A stretch of 64,000 nucleotides of DNA, taken from positions 20,393,001 to 20,457,000 of the forward strand of contig JAYKKT010000089.1 of the NCBI GenBank assembly GCA_036023115.1, in the 5' to 3' direction. Under the pieces are notes generated by a model. That model did not search any database, was not told the DNA's origin, and saw only the letters and a list, made by a program, of their open reading frames with translations. The position numbers were made by a program, and so were the translations under genes. Positions 44,007-54,599 of this stretch are shown one piece after another (the first letter of the stretch is position 1; the number at the start of each line of letters is the position of its first letter). This DNA comes from Brasenia schreberi (Eukaryota > Streptophyta > Magnoliopsida > Nymphaeales > Cabombaceae).

Positions 44007-44411
44007 TTAAAGACTTTTCAGATTTTTTTTATTTTTCCAAATGAAGATTTTTTTTGGCTTTTCAATGGAAAAAGGGGTGTTTGGATGATTAGCAAGGTTA
44101 GATGATTCTATCTCAACATTTGCTGCATTTGTGGCCTCATTTCCTTCATCAGATTTTGGGCTCAATTTGGTTTTTCGAGTATAGTTTTTCTCTCTATATA
44201 CCCGAGATGATTTTTTATGGGAATGATGTGCCTTGGCCTTTTGGCTTAAGGCCTCGATTTCTCTTTCAAGTTTCATTGCTTTTTCCCTCAAAGAGGTAAG
44301 TTCTTTATCTCGGGTTTTAGTGGATTTTTTTGTGGTTTTGGAAAACCAATTTGGGAAATGTGATGAGGCTTTCCTTGACATGTTTTCAAAAGAATCATCC
44401 AAACTTGACAT
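44007..44411 (-). pseudogene. gag N-terminus of element D
   Basis: A 134-residue frame starting MSSLDDSFENMSRKASSHFP, matching the MSSSDGSYEVSSRASCSSSQ start of element A. It has a Lys/Glu-rich segment (LTSLREKAMKLEREIEALSQ) that is likely a coiled coil. It starts about 100 bases after the PBS. It ends before the capsid core, so on its own it is at most a small basic protein. Whether it is retained for a function or is a relic cannot be told from one copy. Confidence 0.7.
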
Positions 44412-44512
44412 TATTTCAAAATCAACCTATGCACGAAAATGGATTAAGCACAAAAGATTTTAAAAAAAGTGAATTTAAAGAAATCAACACCAAGCTAACC
44501 AATCCTCAAAGA

Positions 44513-44535
44513 CTCCAGTCTCACCAGGCGTGCTA
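44513..44535 (-). other. decayed primer-binding site of element D
   Basis: The minus strand reads TAGCACGCCTGGTGAGAC, three changes from TGGCACGCCCGGTGGGAC, and starts four bases after the LTR end. Confidence 0.75.
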
Positions 44536-44539
44536 ATTC

Positions 44540-46746
44540 TGAAGATATGAAAATTTTACTCCAAAGTCTATGTAGAGACTGAAAATAATCTTTTACACAC
44601 TACAACGTCCGTGAGCATGCCAGCTAGTTTCACTTAAACTAGCAAAATTATATTTTCTGACTTCGTGTAGCGATTATGGGAAAACGAGATCTTTTCGTCT
44701 TAAGCTTTCTTTAACCGATGCTCAATGGTACTTTAAGGATTGATTTGAACAAGGTGAATGTTTACAAAATCCACTTTAGAGTCGATTTGAATCAACCAAA
44801 ACGTGCACTTGATCTAACGAAGGAAAACTTTCCAACTTCTGAAAAACAAAAATTGATTCTATTTTCATAGCCTAATTTTAGATTTTTTTTAAACAGCTTT
44901 GGTATCTCTAAAATTCATGAAAATTTTAAAGTTTAGAATATGCAGATCCTGGAACTATTTTATTTTATTTTTGTCTTTTGTGATTTTATAGAATTAAATC
45001 TAAGAAATGCCTTTGCTCAGGCATTCGAAACCGATTTGTTATAGAAATATAGAGGTGTAAAAAAACTTATTTATTTCAGTGCACAAAGCTCTGATTTTTA
45101 TGAATTTAGTCTTGATGGAAAGCTATGGATGTCAACATTCCAATAAGACTAGTTCAATCGATTTAGCTCACTGTAGATAAAGTTATAAAATGATTATCCA
45201 ACATCTGTTATAGAAAACACAGACTGAATAGACTTGGTTCTAAATTTGTCCGATCTTCCCCTATTTTATTTATGCTTCTTTACGGCCCTAAAATTCTTAA
45301 AAATTTTATTATATGTGGGTTTGTGTGTGATGATTCAGTGTACAAAATTTCAGATTATTTGGATCAGAGATAAGGAGATGAAAAATACAATATTAGATAT
45401 ATGCATGATGCTGAAAATAAAATTTCTGTTTTTAAAGCATACGTGAATGCATTCATCCAAAATTAAAAAACTATCACAGCAAATTTAAAGTAAATGACTG
45501 AAGGAAAATGAATTAAAATATGTTGATAGCTTAAGCGTAGAGGGGATTAGAAGATATAAGATGATATATCATATAGAGAGGTAGCAGAAACTTAAAATCA
45601 AACAAGTAGAATGCGTAAATGGATGTGTCCTGACTAAGTTCAACTTGGGGCAGCCTTGTACCATATTTGATGGAGTCTTGGCTTGGTTCATGTCTTCATT
45701 TCAATCCGTCTAGGTACCCTTCTTCATGGGTCCTTGGCTGGGTGAGTCTCAATTTGCTCTTTGAACTTGAGACTTGAATCCTTGACCTAGGTGTAGTCTT
45801 GACCCATTTTGGTTTCAACTTGACTTGATCATTTTCCTTGGTTCATTCCTTGCTCCGAGTTTTGCTAGGTCTAGCCTTGAATCATCGACATTACTTTTGC
45901 CGATTTGTCTTTATCTCATACTTTACCCTTTCTTGGATTTGGTTTACAACTTTGTCCCTGAATCAGACTTGAATCTTGCGCTTGATTTCAGATTTATGGT
46001 TTCAAATATTTCTTTTGATTATTTAAAACCATTTTTGTTTAAGATATATTTGAAAACAAAGTGTTTTATCGAAATTTTCAAATATTTTTGAAAATGACTA
46101 GGTTTCATTCCCAATGTTTGTTTGCACGGGTGACTTGCTTTCGCTCTCTGAGTTAGTCTTTACCGTTTCAAATACTTTAACACTTTGTTGGGTGTCAGGT
46201 GTCAGACCACTTTAACCCTTTTGATGGGTGTAGGGTCTCAAACCCCTTTAACCCTTGGGTATAAGGTTTCAAACCGCTTTAATCATTTGATGATTGTAGG
46301 GTCCCGGAGTAGGACTATCCTCATTGTAGCGAGTTTTTAAGGTTTGGTTTTGATTTGATTTGTATTTCAAAGGTTTTTGTAAATTTAATATTTTACAAAC
46401 ATTTTTAGGTTTGGTTACCAATGTCTCATTATCATTTGTCTCTTTGAGAAAACTTATTTAAAACCATCATTTCTTTGAATGAAATTATTTGAAAAGGCAG
46501 AATCTTTTAAATTTTGTGCTTGAGGACAAAGCAGTCATTTTTTGGCTCTTTGTCAAAATTATATTTTTTTAGAAGGGTGCAATACACCCTTATTTTGAGG
46601 TTGTAATAAAATTTTGGTGCATAAATGAGTTCGTTTAAGGCGTCTTTATTTGAAAATCCTTAAAAGACCCAAAACTGCAAATTTTTTCTTAAAAAGGAAA
46701 ATTTTCTAAAAATCAAATCTTTTGAGAAAATTTTTGGGTATCTACA
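44540..46746 (-). repeat. 5' LTR of element D
   Basis: Minus-strand LTR from TGTAGATACCC (46746) to TATCTTCA (44540). U5 hairpins are at 44709-44726 and 44633-44653 (GCTAGTTT-cactt-AAACTAGC). Compared with the 3' LTR it lacks about 800 bases (the equivalent of 34440-35240, joined at about 45615), which removes the TATA box and the GGAG hairpin motif. This LTR therefore has no visible promoter. Confidence 0.82.
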
Positions 46747-47330
46747 TTATATTATCGGTAGTTTGAAATATCTAACTAACTATATCATTTTACTATTGAG
46801 TAGATACACTAGTTGTTTCGCTAAAACCTATTGAGAAGCTTTAGATAAAGTACTTTGCTATGTAAAGGGAATGATTTCTCTTGTGCTTACAATAAACATT
46901 CCTCTATTTTTAAAGGATTTAGTGATATTAGTTGGATAACAAAGAACTTTAGGAGTAATGGGGTTATGTGATATGTGTTTCTTATGAGTGATGGTGTTGT
47001 CGCTTGAAAATCTAAGAAACAAACTATTTTATCTCATTTTACCTTTGAGGTAGAATTATTTGCCTCAAATGGGTCTGGATTGAAAGTTGAATGGCTTAAG
47101 GGACTTATGTCTAGTTTACCTATGGTAAAGAAGTCACTTCCTGCCATTTCAATACATTGTGATAGCATGAATCAGTAGTTTCAAGTACAATCAAAAGCAA
47201 TAGAGACACATCTAAGTCATACAAATGTCTGTAAGGGCTCTTGTGTTTGATGAGATCATGACTGTAGATTTTGTGTGACCAAAAGATAATACAGTTGATC
47301 TTCCTTAGTTGAGAAATCTAAGTTGGGGAT
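46747..47330 (+). pseudogene. Ty1/copia RNase H, decayed (right half)
   Basis: It continues the copia interrupted by element D: IIGSLKYLTNYI, LLSRYTSCFAK, EALDKVLCYVKGMISL, and near 47270 VFDEIMTVDFV with KDNTVDLP, the usual end of copia RNase H. Many stops are present. Confidence 0.82.
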
Positions 47331-47873
47331 GAGACTGAAATCTATGATTTATTCACAAACAGTGACAACCCAACCTAACTAAGTGAAGATGCTACGAAGT
47401 AAGTTCAATGTGGTAGTAATAAGTTTGGGTGAATAAGATGACACTTTGTATTATAAGATACTATCAATATTTGTGTATTTGTATCCAGTAAACCTAAAGT
47501 TTCATGATTGCAAGTTTATCAAGAGATTATTCTCTTAATGAGATCGAGTATAGGATATGATGTTAATAGTACATCCTTGAATATGCCCAACTAAGTTATT
47601 AACATTTTGAGGCTGCAATAGGAGAATTTGGTTGTTCCTTTAAGTCAATCATGATACATGATATATATATGTCTATTAATGCATCACCCTTATATTGTTA
47701 CCAATAGACACCTTTATACCCAAGGTTTAGGTTAAGACATATGTTCACCTAGTTTTTGTAAGGGTAATATTAGGTAACTTAGGTAACAGTTGAAACCGGA
47801 AGGTACCATTACTGAAAGCATAATATAATGGTTAGTTTGTAGAGTATTTTACACTTCAGGACTTTATGGGGAT
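47331..47873 (+). other. 3' non-coding region of the split copia element
   Basis: No open frame. It ends in ACTTTATGGGGAT, a purine-rich stretch fitting a PPT, directly before TGTTGGA at 47874. Confidence 0.55.
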
Positions 47874-48768
47874 TGTTGGATTTTAATGTTAATTATAGTT
47901 GGGTTAATTAAACCCATGTACATTAATAACTTTAATTCATGTTTATAATATCTAAATATTCAATTGATGCATCATTGATATATGTAAAGTCCTAAAGTTT
48001 AAAAAGTCACTTGTGAGAGACTTGTAGATGAGAAGATTAAGAGAAGACAAAGTTTAGTCCTATTGAAGAATAAGACAAACCCACATGTAAAAAGTATAAT
48101 TAGTAGCTCATAAACCTTAGTTCATAGAGGTTGAGAGGACATGTTAGACCACACTCATGTGCACACACATGCTTACACACGCGCGCATGTGCACCAAGTC
48201 GAGTCGGGCCAGGATTGGGCTTGGGTTTGGGAATTGTTTTCCGTCTATCTTTTTGCATGAAAAACTTTTGATCTAACAATCAAAAGTGTATTTATACAGG
48301 AACGGTTACAGGAAAGAGTGATGCATCATTTGAATCAGATCCGTGATTCATGATCCATCGTGCAACCTATAAATAAGGGGATCACGGCTTCCTAATCTGC
48401 ACTTCTGTGAATAAACACTCTCTCTCCTTTGCTCTTTGTGCTCCTCCTTTGGTCGTGGTGTTCCATGCCCATGGTGTTTGCCTGCCATCCTTCTTCTTCG
48501 GTCAAAGGTGATTGAGATGTGGTCGAGATTGACTCTAAGTAAGGTACGTTAGTTTCAGTTGTGTGTGCGTTTTATCATGGGAAAAAGCGCATGTACCTAT
48601 ACATACTTGGTAGCGGGGTGCTGATTTATCTAATTCTCTCTTGCTTGTGTTTTTCTGTATGGTTTGTTTAGTACTTACTTTGGAATTGCGGTTGTATTTG
48701 GTTGAGGTATGTTTATAATTGTTGCATATTGGTTTATTATGTATGTATTTTTATGGTATTTTTTAACA
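47874..48768 (+). repeat. probable 3' LTR of the split copia element
   Basis: It starts TGTTGGATTTTAATG after a PPT-like sequence. It has CCTATAAATAAGGGG near 48367-48381, a strong TATA context, followed by a CT-rich leader. A plausible end is TTTTTAACA near 48768, but I cannot confirm it because no matching 5' copy is in the window (30544-30829 is a different LTR). Confidence 0.5.
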
Positions 48769-49343
48769 CGTTTATGGTATTTTCATTGAATGACTCTCTA
48801 AAGATTTCATTCTTTGTAACTTTGGTTAATCACCTTCCAAGGCCCCATGTTATAACTTTTGGGGATAGGGTTGTGAGAGAACAAAAAGAACTTTAAGGCC
48901 AGGAGCCTAAGGCCCTCTGTGCCCTATGCTTGTGTTGCATCAGTGGCAGATTTAGACAATTAGGTGGGCGGAAATAATTTGTGGTGGGCCAAACTATTAT
49001 GCATGATGACCCATGTAATCAACCGTCGACAATAGGTTGTTTTTCTTGATTTTTTAAACTTGGGGCGAGCAGACACCTCAGCTTGGCTCACTATCAATCC
49101 CCCACTGGTTGCATCCGTCTTGTGTGTCGAACAACCATGAGAATTAAGCTGAATGTCCATGCATCTACCGTCTAGAGACTCTTCCACTGCAAATATTACC
49201 TTTTCCTTTTTCTGGGCACACTGCACAAAAGCTCAGCTGGAACTGGCCGCAAGCAGAGACTAGCCAAATAAGAAGCAACTCATCTTGTTGTACAGCTCCT
49301 CAAATCCTATTCACAGTAGTTGAAAGAAATTAAACTTGACATT
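48769..49343. other. intergenic sequence 3' of the CYP79 gene
   Basis: Nothing firm. AGTGGCAGATTTAGACAATT near 48941 resembles short repeats seen near plant genes. A minus-strand frame at 48960-49226 has no recognised domain. Confidence 0.4.
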
Positions 49344-49349
49344 TTTATT
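49344..49349 (-). terminator. possible polyadenylation signal of the CYP79 gene
   Basis: AATAAA on the minus strand, about 253 bases past the stop codon. Plant signals are loose, so this is only a candidate. Confidence 0.4.
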
Positions 49350-49601
49350 TCTTACAAGAAAAGCCCAAAACACAAGGCATAAACCAACACAGAGAAATCT
49401 TATTTGTGGGGCAGTACAACACTCACCATTCGCCGAACTAGACGAAATGAGAGGCTTAAAAAAATATCTAAAGGGCACCAAGTTGCTCTCATGGGCTCAA
49501 TAAACTCTTGGTGTCTGGACTCAAGTAGGAAGAATACTCCTCATACTTCTTGCAATATGAGACTGAAAATGGGCTAAATGAGTTCAAGTATGGTAACCGG
49601 G

Positions 49602-50506
49602 TCATGCACTCGACTTATAGAGGTGTGCGGCCAGGCGCGGTTTCGCCACCGCCTTCAGCGGATCAGCAAGACCCATGTCAATTTCTGCCTCCCTGAGCTC
49701 AACTGCAGCTGTTCCGGCCCGCAATGACCATTCGAACCCTTGCACCAACCTTGCCAGTAGCATCACAGTCATGGCACTGCCTAGTGCAACCCCCATACAG
49801 CCGCGGCGACCAGTGCTGAATGATATGAACCTAAGCTCTGGCTCAGCTAGCTCAACCTCAACATTCGATCCGGTGACGTGCCTCTCGGGTTCAAACTGAA
49901 GCGGGTTGGGCCATACATCAGGGTTCCGACCGAGTCCCAGCCGACTCAGCAATACGTGGGACCCTTTGGGGATGAAGTAGCCTGCAACGGTGGCGTCCTC
50001 AGATGACACGTGTGGAAGGTTGAAGGGTGCAATCGGGTGAAGCCTAAAGGCTTCACGAGCGATGGCCTTCACATAGTTGAGTTGGGGAAAGTCGGATTCT
50101 TGAACCCACCGATCCTTCCCAACGACCTGATCCAGCTCCTCAGTAGCCTTCTTTAGGATGTCGGGCTTGTTCAGCATCTCGGCCAGGGCCCACTCTACTG
50201 CATTGGAAGGGTTGTCAACTGACGCATAAATGAGATCCTGAAATAGTTTTTGATCCGAGAGGTCAGAACTTACGCACATCCTTTTTTCCTTTTGTTCGAG
50301 GGCGAGGCCAAAGCCCAACACACGCGTGCACCCCCGGGAGTGGATCTCTCTACCAGCAAAAGGGCGTCACAACATCCCGCCACTTGAGCTAACGCTATGA
50401 TGACAAAACCTTGATTCTAGATATCATCTACTTTTCAGCTATAGAGAAGTTAATTATTCTTGATATATAATATATTATAGTATCACTATGGTGTCAGTAT
50501 ATACTG

Positions 50507-50550
<44 letters not shown>

Positions 50551-50696
50551 AGAGCTTGAATATGCTAACAAACTTAAATGTTATTATATTTAAACGATGG
50601 GACTTAGGTGATAAGAACATGAACCAAATTTACTTACAAAAAGCATACATGCATTTTTTTTTTCAAATTTTAATCATTATCAACTAAGATGAATGG

Positions 50697-50794
<98 letters not shown>

Positions 50795-52177
50795 CATATC
50801 AAATTTATGAAAAGAAGAGACTAGATTTTCGTTTTACTAAGAAGCATGATTCACGTGCTATTCTAGCACCATGCCTTTGCATGAATTGTCTGCGAAACCC
50901 ACCCACCCGATATCACTAGAAGCCCACCTGCTTGGAAGCATGAGCGACAAAAACACACACACAAGCACAAAGGAAACACATCTCTCTCTATATATATATA
51001 TATTCAGCACGGAGACGATTAGGTGACACATCAGTTGAAGCAAGTGGAGCTGGAGTCTAGTATAAAGGAGAAGCCAACGTCATATTATCTGCTTAATATC
51101 TACGTGAAAATGTCTTACCGAAGCTTGAGCCTTGATCTCTTCCGAGTTCAACAATGGCATCCCATCAACATCTTTTACCGAAACCAGAACGTCCAATAGA
51201 TCGTTCACTTGCTTGGGCTCGCCATGATTGGTGGTTTCTCTCCATTCCTTGATCCTCTCATCAATTACTGCTTCATGATACTTGTTTACAATCTTGATTG
51301 CCTTCTTCATCATCTTCTCATGGCCGTCCAAATCCATCCATCTCAGCCATGGCATATAATCCGATATACAGAAGGCGTATAGTAAAGATAAAACTGTAAA
51401 CAATGCATCTACATGCTCTTGTTCCTCCTTCCCAGGGCCACCGTTTTTGCTTCCTTCGCCAAAATACCTCTTTCCAAACATCATCTTCCTTATCACATTG
51501 CCACTGTACTGCCGGACGGCAATTCGGATGTCAACAACAGCTGATCCGGGTAACGGAGTTGCACCATCCTTGCATTGGTTGAAGACATAGTATACCAAAT
51601 TATCAGCTTCTTCGATGCGTTTGCTTTGCAACCACCGGAGCCTTGTTGGATTTATCACCTCGGAAGCCACCACCCTTCTCATCTTCTTCCATTGATCCCC
51701 CAACGGAGCCACGGCTATTGATAAGAACCCCCGGCTCGAGTACTCTGTTCCCATTGTGGTCGGCCTTGATGCAAAAACGGCATCGTTCTTCTTTAAGAAC
51801 TGACGTCCGATTTCCGGGCAAGTAACTGGGATCACGTGAACGTTGCCCAGACGAATGCAAGCGACCTTGGTATTCAATTTGTTCATCAATTCTAGAATCC
51901 ACTTGTAAGCCGGCTTGTTTAAGCATAGCTCAGGCAAGTTTCCGACAACAGGCCAGGGTGAGGGGCCAGGTGGAAGTGAGCCATGGCCTACAAACTTTGA
52001 TTGCTTCCGATGTGACTCAACGAGGAAGAATAAGAAAGGAACAAGGATGAGGAGAACGGTCGTAGGGATTGTTGGCTGGAGGAAGACATTGGACAGCAGA
52101 GCTGCAGCAGCTGCATCGGAGTTGCCCGGTAGCCATCGGAGCGAGAGAAATGAGGAATTGATGGCGGAGATATTCAT
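49602..52177 (-). CDS. CYP79: CYP79-family cytochrome P450 (amino acid N-hydroxylase, aldoxime-forming), two exons
   Basis: Join of 51119-52177 (exon 1, 353 residues) and 49602-50237 (exon 2, 211 residues), giving 564 residues, a normal CYP79 length. The intron has GT (GTAAGAC) and AG (CTATTTCAG) ends in phase 0, at the usual CYP79 position within EEIKAQ|..., and reads [20 protein letters not shown] across the junction. Visible features: membrane anchor at about 38-54, hinge LPPGPSPWP (68-76), I-helix with the CYP79-type DNPSNAVEW instead of the usual Thr, EAFR (415-418), PERH (470-473) and heme loop [10 protein letters not shown] with Cys 500. Known CYP79s convert an amino acid to its aldoxime in the ER, leading to cyanogenic glucosides, glucosinolates or volatiles. 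The substrate cannot be told. No stop or frameshift is seen. Confidence 0.93.
50238..51118 (-). other. intron of the CYP79 gene
   Basis: 881 bases. It contains two AT microsatellites (50510-50547 and 50698-50793, the latter about 95 bases) and a shorter TA run near 50990-51003. The YIYIYI ORF here is a microsatellite artefact. Confidence 0.9.
50698..50793. repeat. long AT microsatellite in the CYP79 intron
   Basis: About 47 uninterrupted AT units, with a second run at 50510-50547. Both are likely to vary in length between individuals. Confidence 0.95.
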
Positions 52178-52480
52178 GGTTAGTAGAGGAAGTATGCTTG
52201 ATTGTTGGTGGTGGCACTAGCTGGAGTTAGATGTAAAATGGTGGTGCGGTGACAGGGTTGAATGATACATGCCGATGTATGAGTCACAACTGTGAGGTAG
52301 AGCTACTAGCAATGGCAATAATATGAGAGAGAGATGGTTTGGAGAGGGAATGGGACGAAGCTTAAATACGAAGCATGAGTAGGAAAATGAGGGAAATTGG
52401 TAGGCACGGACTTCTCGTGACAGAAGAGCCCGTAAGAGAGCTCGTGGACATTCTTTGTTCAAAGAAGGAAATGCGAATAT
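52178..52480 (-). promoter_or_regulatory. promoter and 5' leader of the CYP79 gene
   Basis: TATTTAAG on the minus strand (plus 52361-52368) lies about 184 bases before the ATG at 52177 and is the best TATA candidate, which would put the transcript start near 52330 and give a leader of about 150 bases. CT-rich sequence (plus GAGAGAGAGATGG near 52326) lies between. No other ATG-initiated frame of note precedes the start. Confidence 0.5.
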
Positions 52481-54599
52481 ATGAGGTCAAGCTGGTATGA
52501 ATCTGAACCGTCCATATGGCATCACCTTGGCATTTTCTATGGTGGAGTTCTCTACCCTTTCAATCCAGCGAGACTGAGCAGAGATGGACAGTGGAGATTT
52601 GGCACAACTAGCACGTGGGTTATATACACAAGATGACCAGAAGTGGAAGGTTTGTTGGTGGGAAGGAGAGAGATGGATCTTGGTCCGGATCAGCACGTGG
52701 AATCCGTGGGCTGGATCTAGAGAGAGAGATATATACTTGCGAAGTCCGAACAAGAGGAGTAAGAAAGTTCGAACATGATTGATTTGCACTCATCTGTTAC
52801 AGTAATTTATATACTAAAAGAATTTCATTCAATGTAGACCGAAAACACTTCCGTTTAATGCAATGCCACTTTATATGTAAAAGGATCGGATATGGCTTTA
52901 TTAAACTACAAAAAAGATGCAATTATATCTGTAGTTGGATTTGAGAGGCCAAACTGCACTAGAAGAATACGTTGATCAGATGCAGGTATGAAATATCGTA
53001 CAATTTATCGAGAAAAAACCAAAACTCGAAGATCTTGAAGTTGGACGGGAAAGACAGGTACAATTTCGCGCATATCCGTTTCGGCAACATTTCTCCTATG
53101 ATGCAAGATGGGTTATCTGGAACAAACAAAACCTTGCACGCATTAAGGGCTGGGGATAATCTGGTGAGGAATTCAAATATTTTGAAACTATCTTGTTCTA
53201 AAACGCAAAAAGAATGGGCTTATTAAATAAAAAAACAAAAAAGGCAGTTTCAGTAATCAAGCGTCAGCTTAAAAAACCATTAAAAACGTAAATAAGATTA
53301 ATAATAATATTTCAAATAAGATAAAATGAGAGATATGCTTAACATGCTTTGGACATTTGCGGACATGGGTAGAAAAAGAGCCATTGAGCCTTCCATTACA
53401 AGACGAACACTTCGAAAGAGGCAAAATAAGGCCTCAAAAGTGTAAAAAGAAAGCGATTAATTAGATGTGATCTTACAGATGGCAACTAATTCTCTTCCAC
53501 CCCTCGAATAAAAATATTTCATCCTATTAACAATAGTAGCAGATTATGCAATATTTGAGATAGTGTGACAATTTTCACGAGCATGAAAAATCCCAAGTAT
53601 ATTAATAGAAGACATAATCCACATCCAATAAATATGCTCCAATCTTAGGGGTACTTCATAGCCATGTATATTCCTCGTTAGCAACTGTATGTGAGCTTGT
53701 TTGTCATGACCACACTCAAACGGTCACATCATTCAAATTTGATTTTTTTGGGAGTTGAGGATTTATTCAAACAAAACTATTCTAATTTCTTTTCTTTCGA
53801 GTTCGTCATAAAACTTTGCATGTATGCATGAGTTCAGTTTTTCATGTAATGGCGCTCCTTTATTTGGAATACAAAGCCACAACCAAGTCCAGAAGGGCAA
53901 AGGGAACGAACCACCATAGTTATTAATTGCTCATTAGGAACTCGACCCGAAAACCATCAGGCCCTTAATGCAACCGGACCCACAAAACGGGTCTGGCCCG
54001 CCTGGAAGCACGTGCCGCTACATGCCTTTAATGCATTGTTATGTTGGTGGGATAAAAGAGTTGATGTGAAAGTTTAGGTATTAATTAAGTTCTTTAGATC
54101 GCTTAAAATCTATGTAAAGCATTTTGTGTTGCAAAATTTTTTTGAAAGAAAAACAAAATCTCTTCCGACTTATTTCCAACCTAAAGAAGCTGAACCTTAA
54201 GTGAAGAAGAACCATAAGAACATAACATACTCCTAGACTTTTAAGAAAGACAGGGATGGGTTGCTAGACGTGTTCAGAAAAACATATTGTAAGGAGCAAT
54301 TTGAGGGGCCTTATGATTCGTGATGATGATTGTTTTGATGAAGATTTTGAAAACTCCATGAAACAGTCCTTATGTAAAAACAGGTATGTTTTTTTCGGCC
54401 TCAACAATATCTAACAAGGGTATGGTCACACAAGGAATAGATAATCATGCTAATTAGGCCTATGTCATGGTTGATACGTGAATCACATACGATTTCTTGA
54501 ACTTGATAGGTTCGATATAGATCATTCTCCTTTGACGGTGGTAGACAATAAGGGATGGCATTCATGTTAAAAGTGATCAAAACAGTAGAGGACTAACTC
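52481..54599. other. intergenic sequence upstream of the CYP79 gene
   Basis: Mostly AT-rich and unrecognised. A frame at 52972-53226 shows no known domain. At about 53330-53465 one reading resembles a very decayed LINE C-terminus (CFGHLRTWVEKEP, then ERGKIRPQKCKKK). 52700-52740 has a short GA repeat. The rest holds nothing I can support. Confidence 0.4.

Larger units (their letters stand above)
33920..46746 (-). mobile_element. Element D: Tat-lineage LTR element without pol (minus strand)
   Basis: A minus-strand element with 5' LTR 44540-46746, PBS, gag start, remnants of the protease-RT spacer, 3' non-coding region with PPT, and a 3' LTR that element C splits (40186-40260 and 33920-36241). 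No RT, RNase H or integrase is present. Sequence of the spacer and of the 3' region clearly matches element A, so D is an internally deleted relative, a probable non-autonomous element needing proteins in trans. It landed in copia RT. The far end of the 3' LTR and adjoining copia have been deleted, so no target duplication can be shown. Confidence 0.85.

Noticed and set aside
30544..48768. The LTRs at 30544 and 47874 as the two ends of one copia element
   Set aside because: Their sequences do not match in start, TATA position or body, so I left them as separate calls although the coding halves between them belong together.
48960..49226. 88-residue minus-strand frame downstream of the CYP79 gene
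   Set aside because: No recognised motif, no promoter or splice context, and next to short repeat-like sequence.
50689..50919. ORF of alternating Tyr-Ile
   Set aside because: Translation of the AT microsatellite in the CYP79 intron.
52972..53226. 84-residue plus-strand frame upstream of the CYP79 gene
   Set aside because: No recognised domain. AT-rich context without supporting signals.
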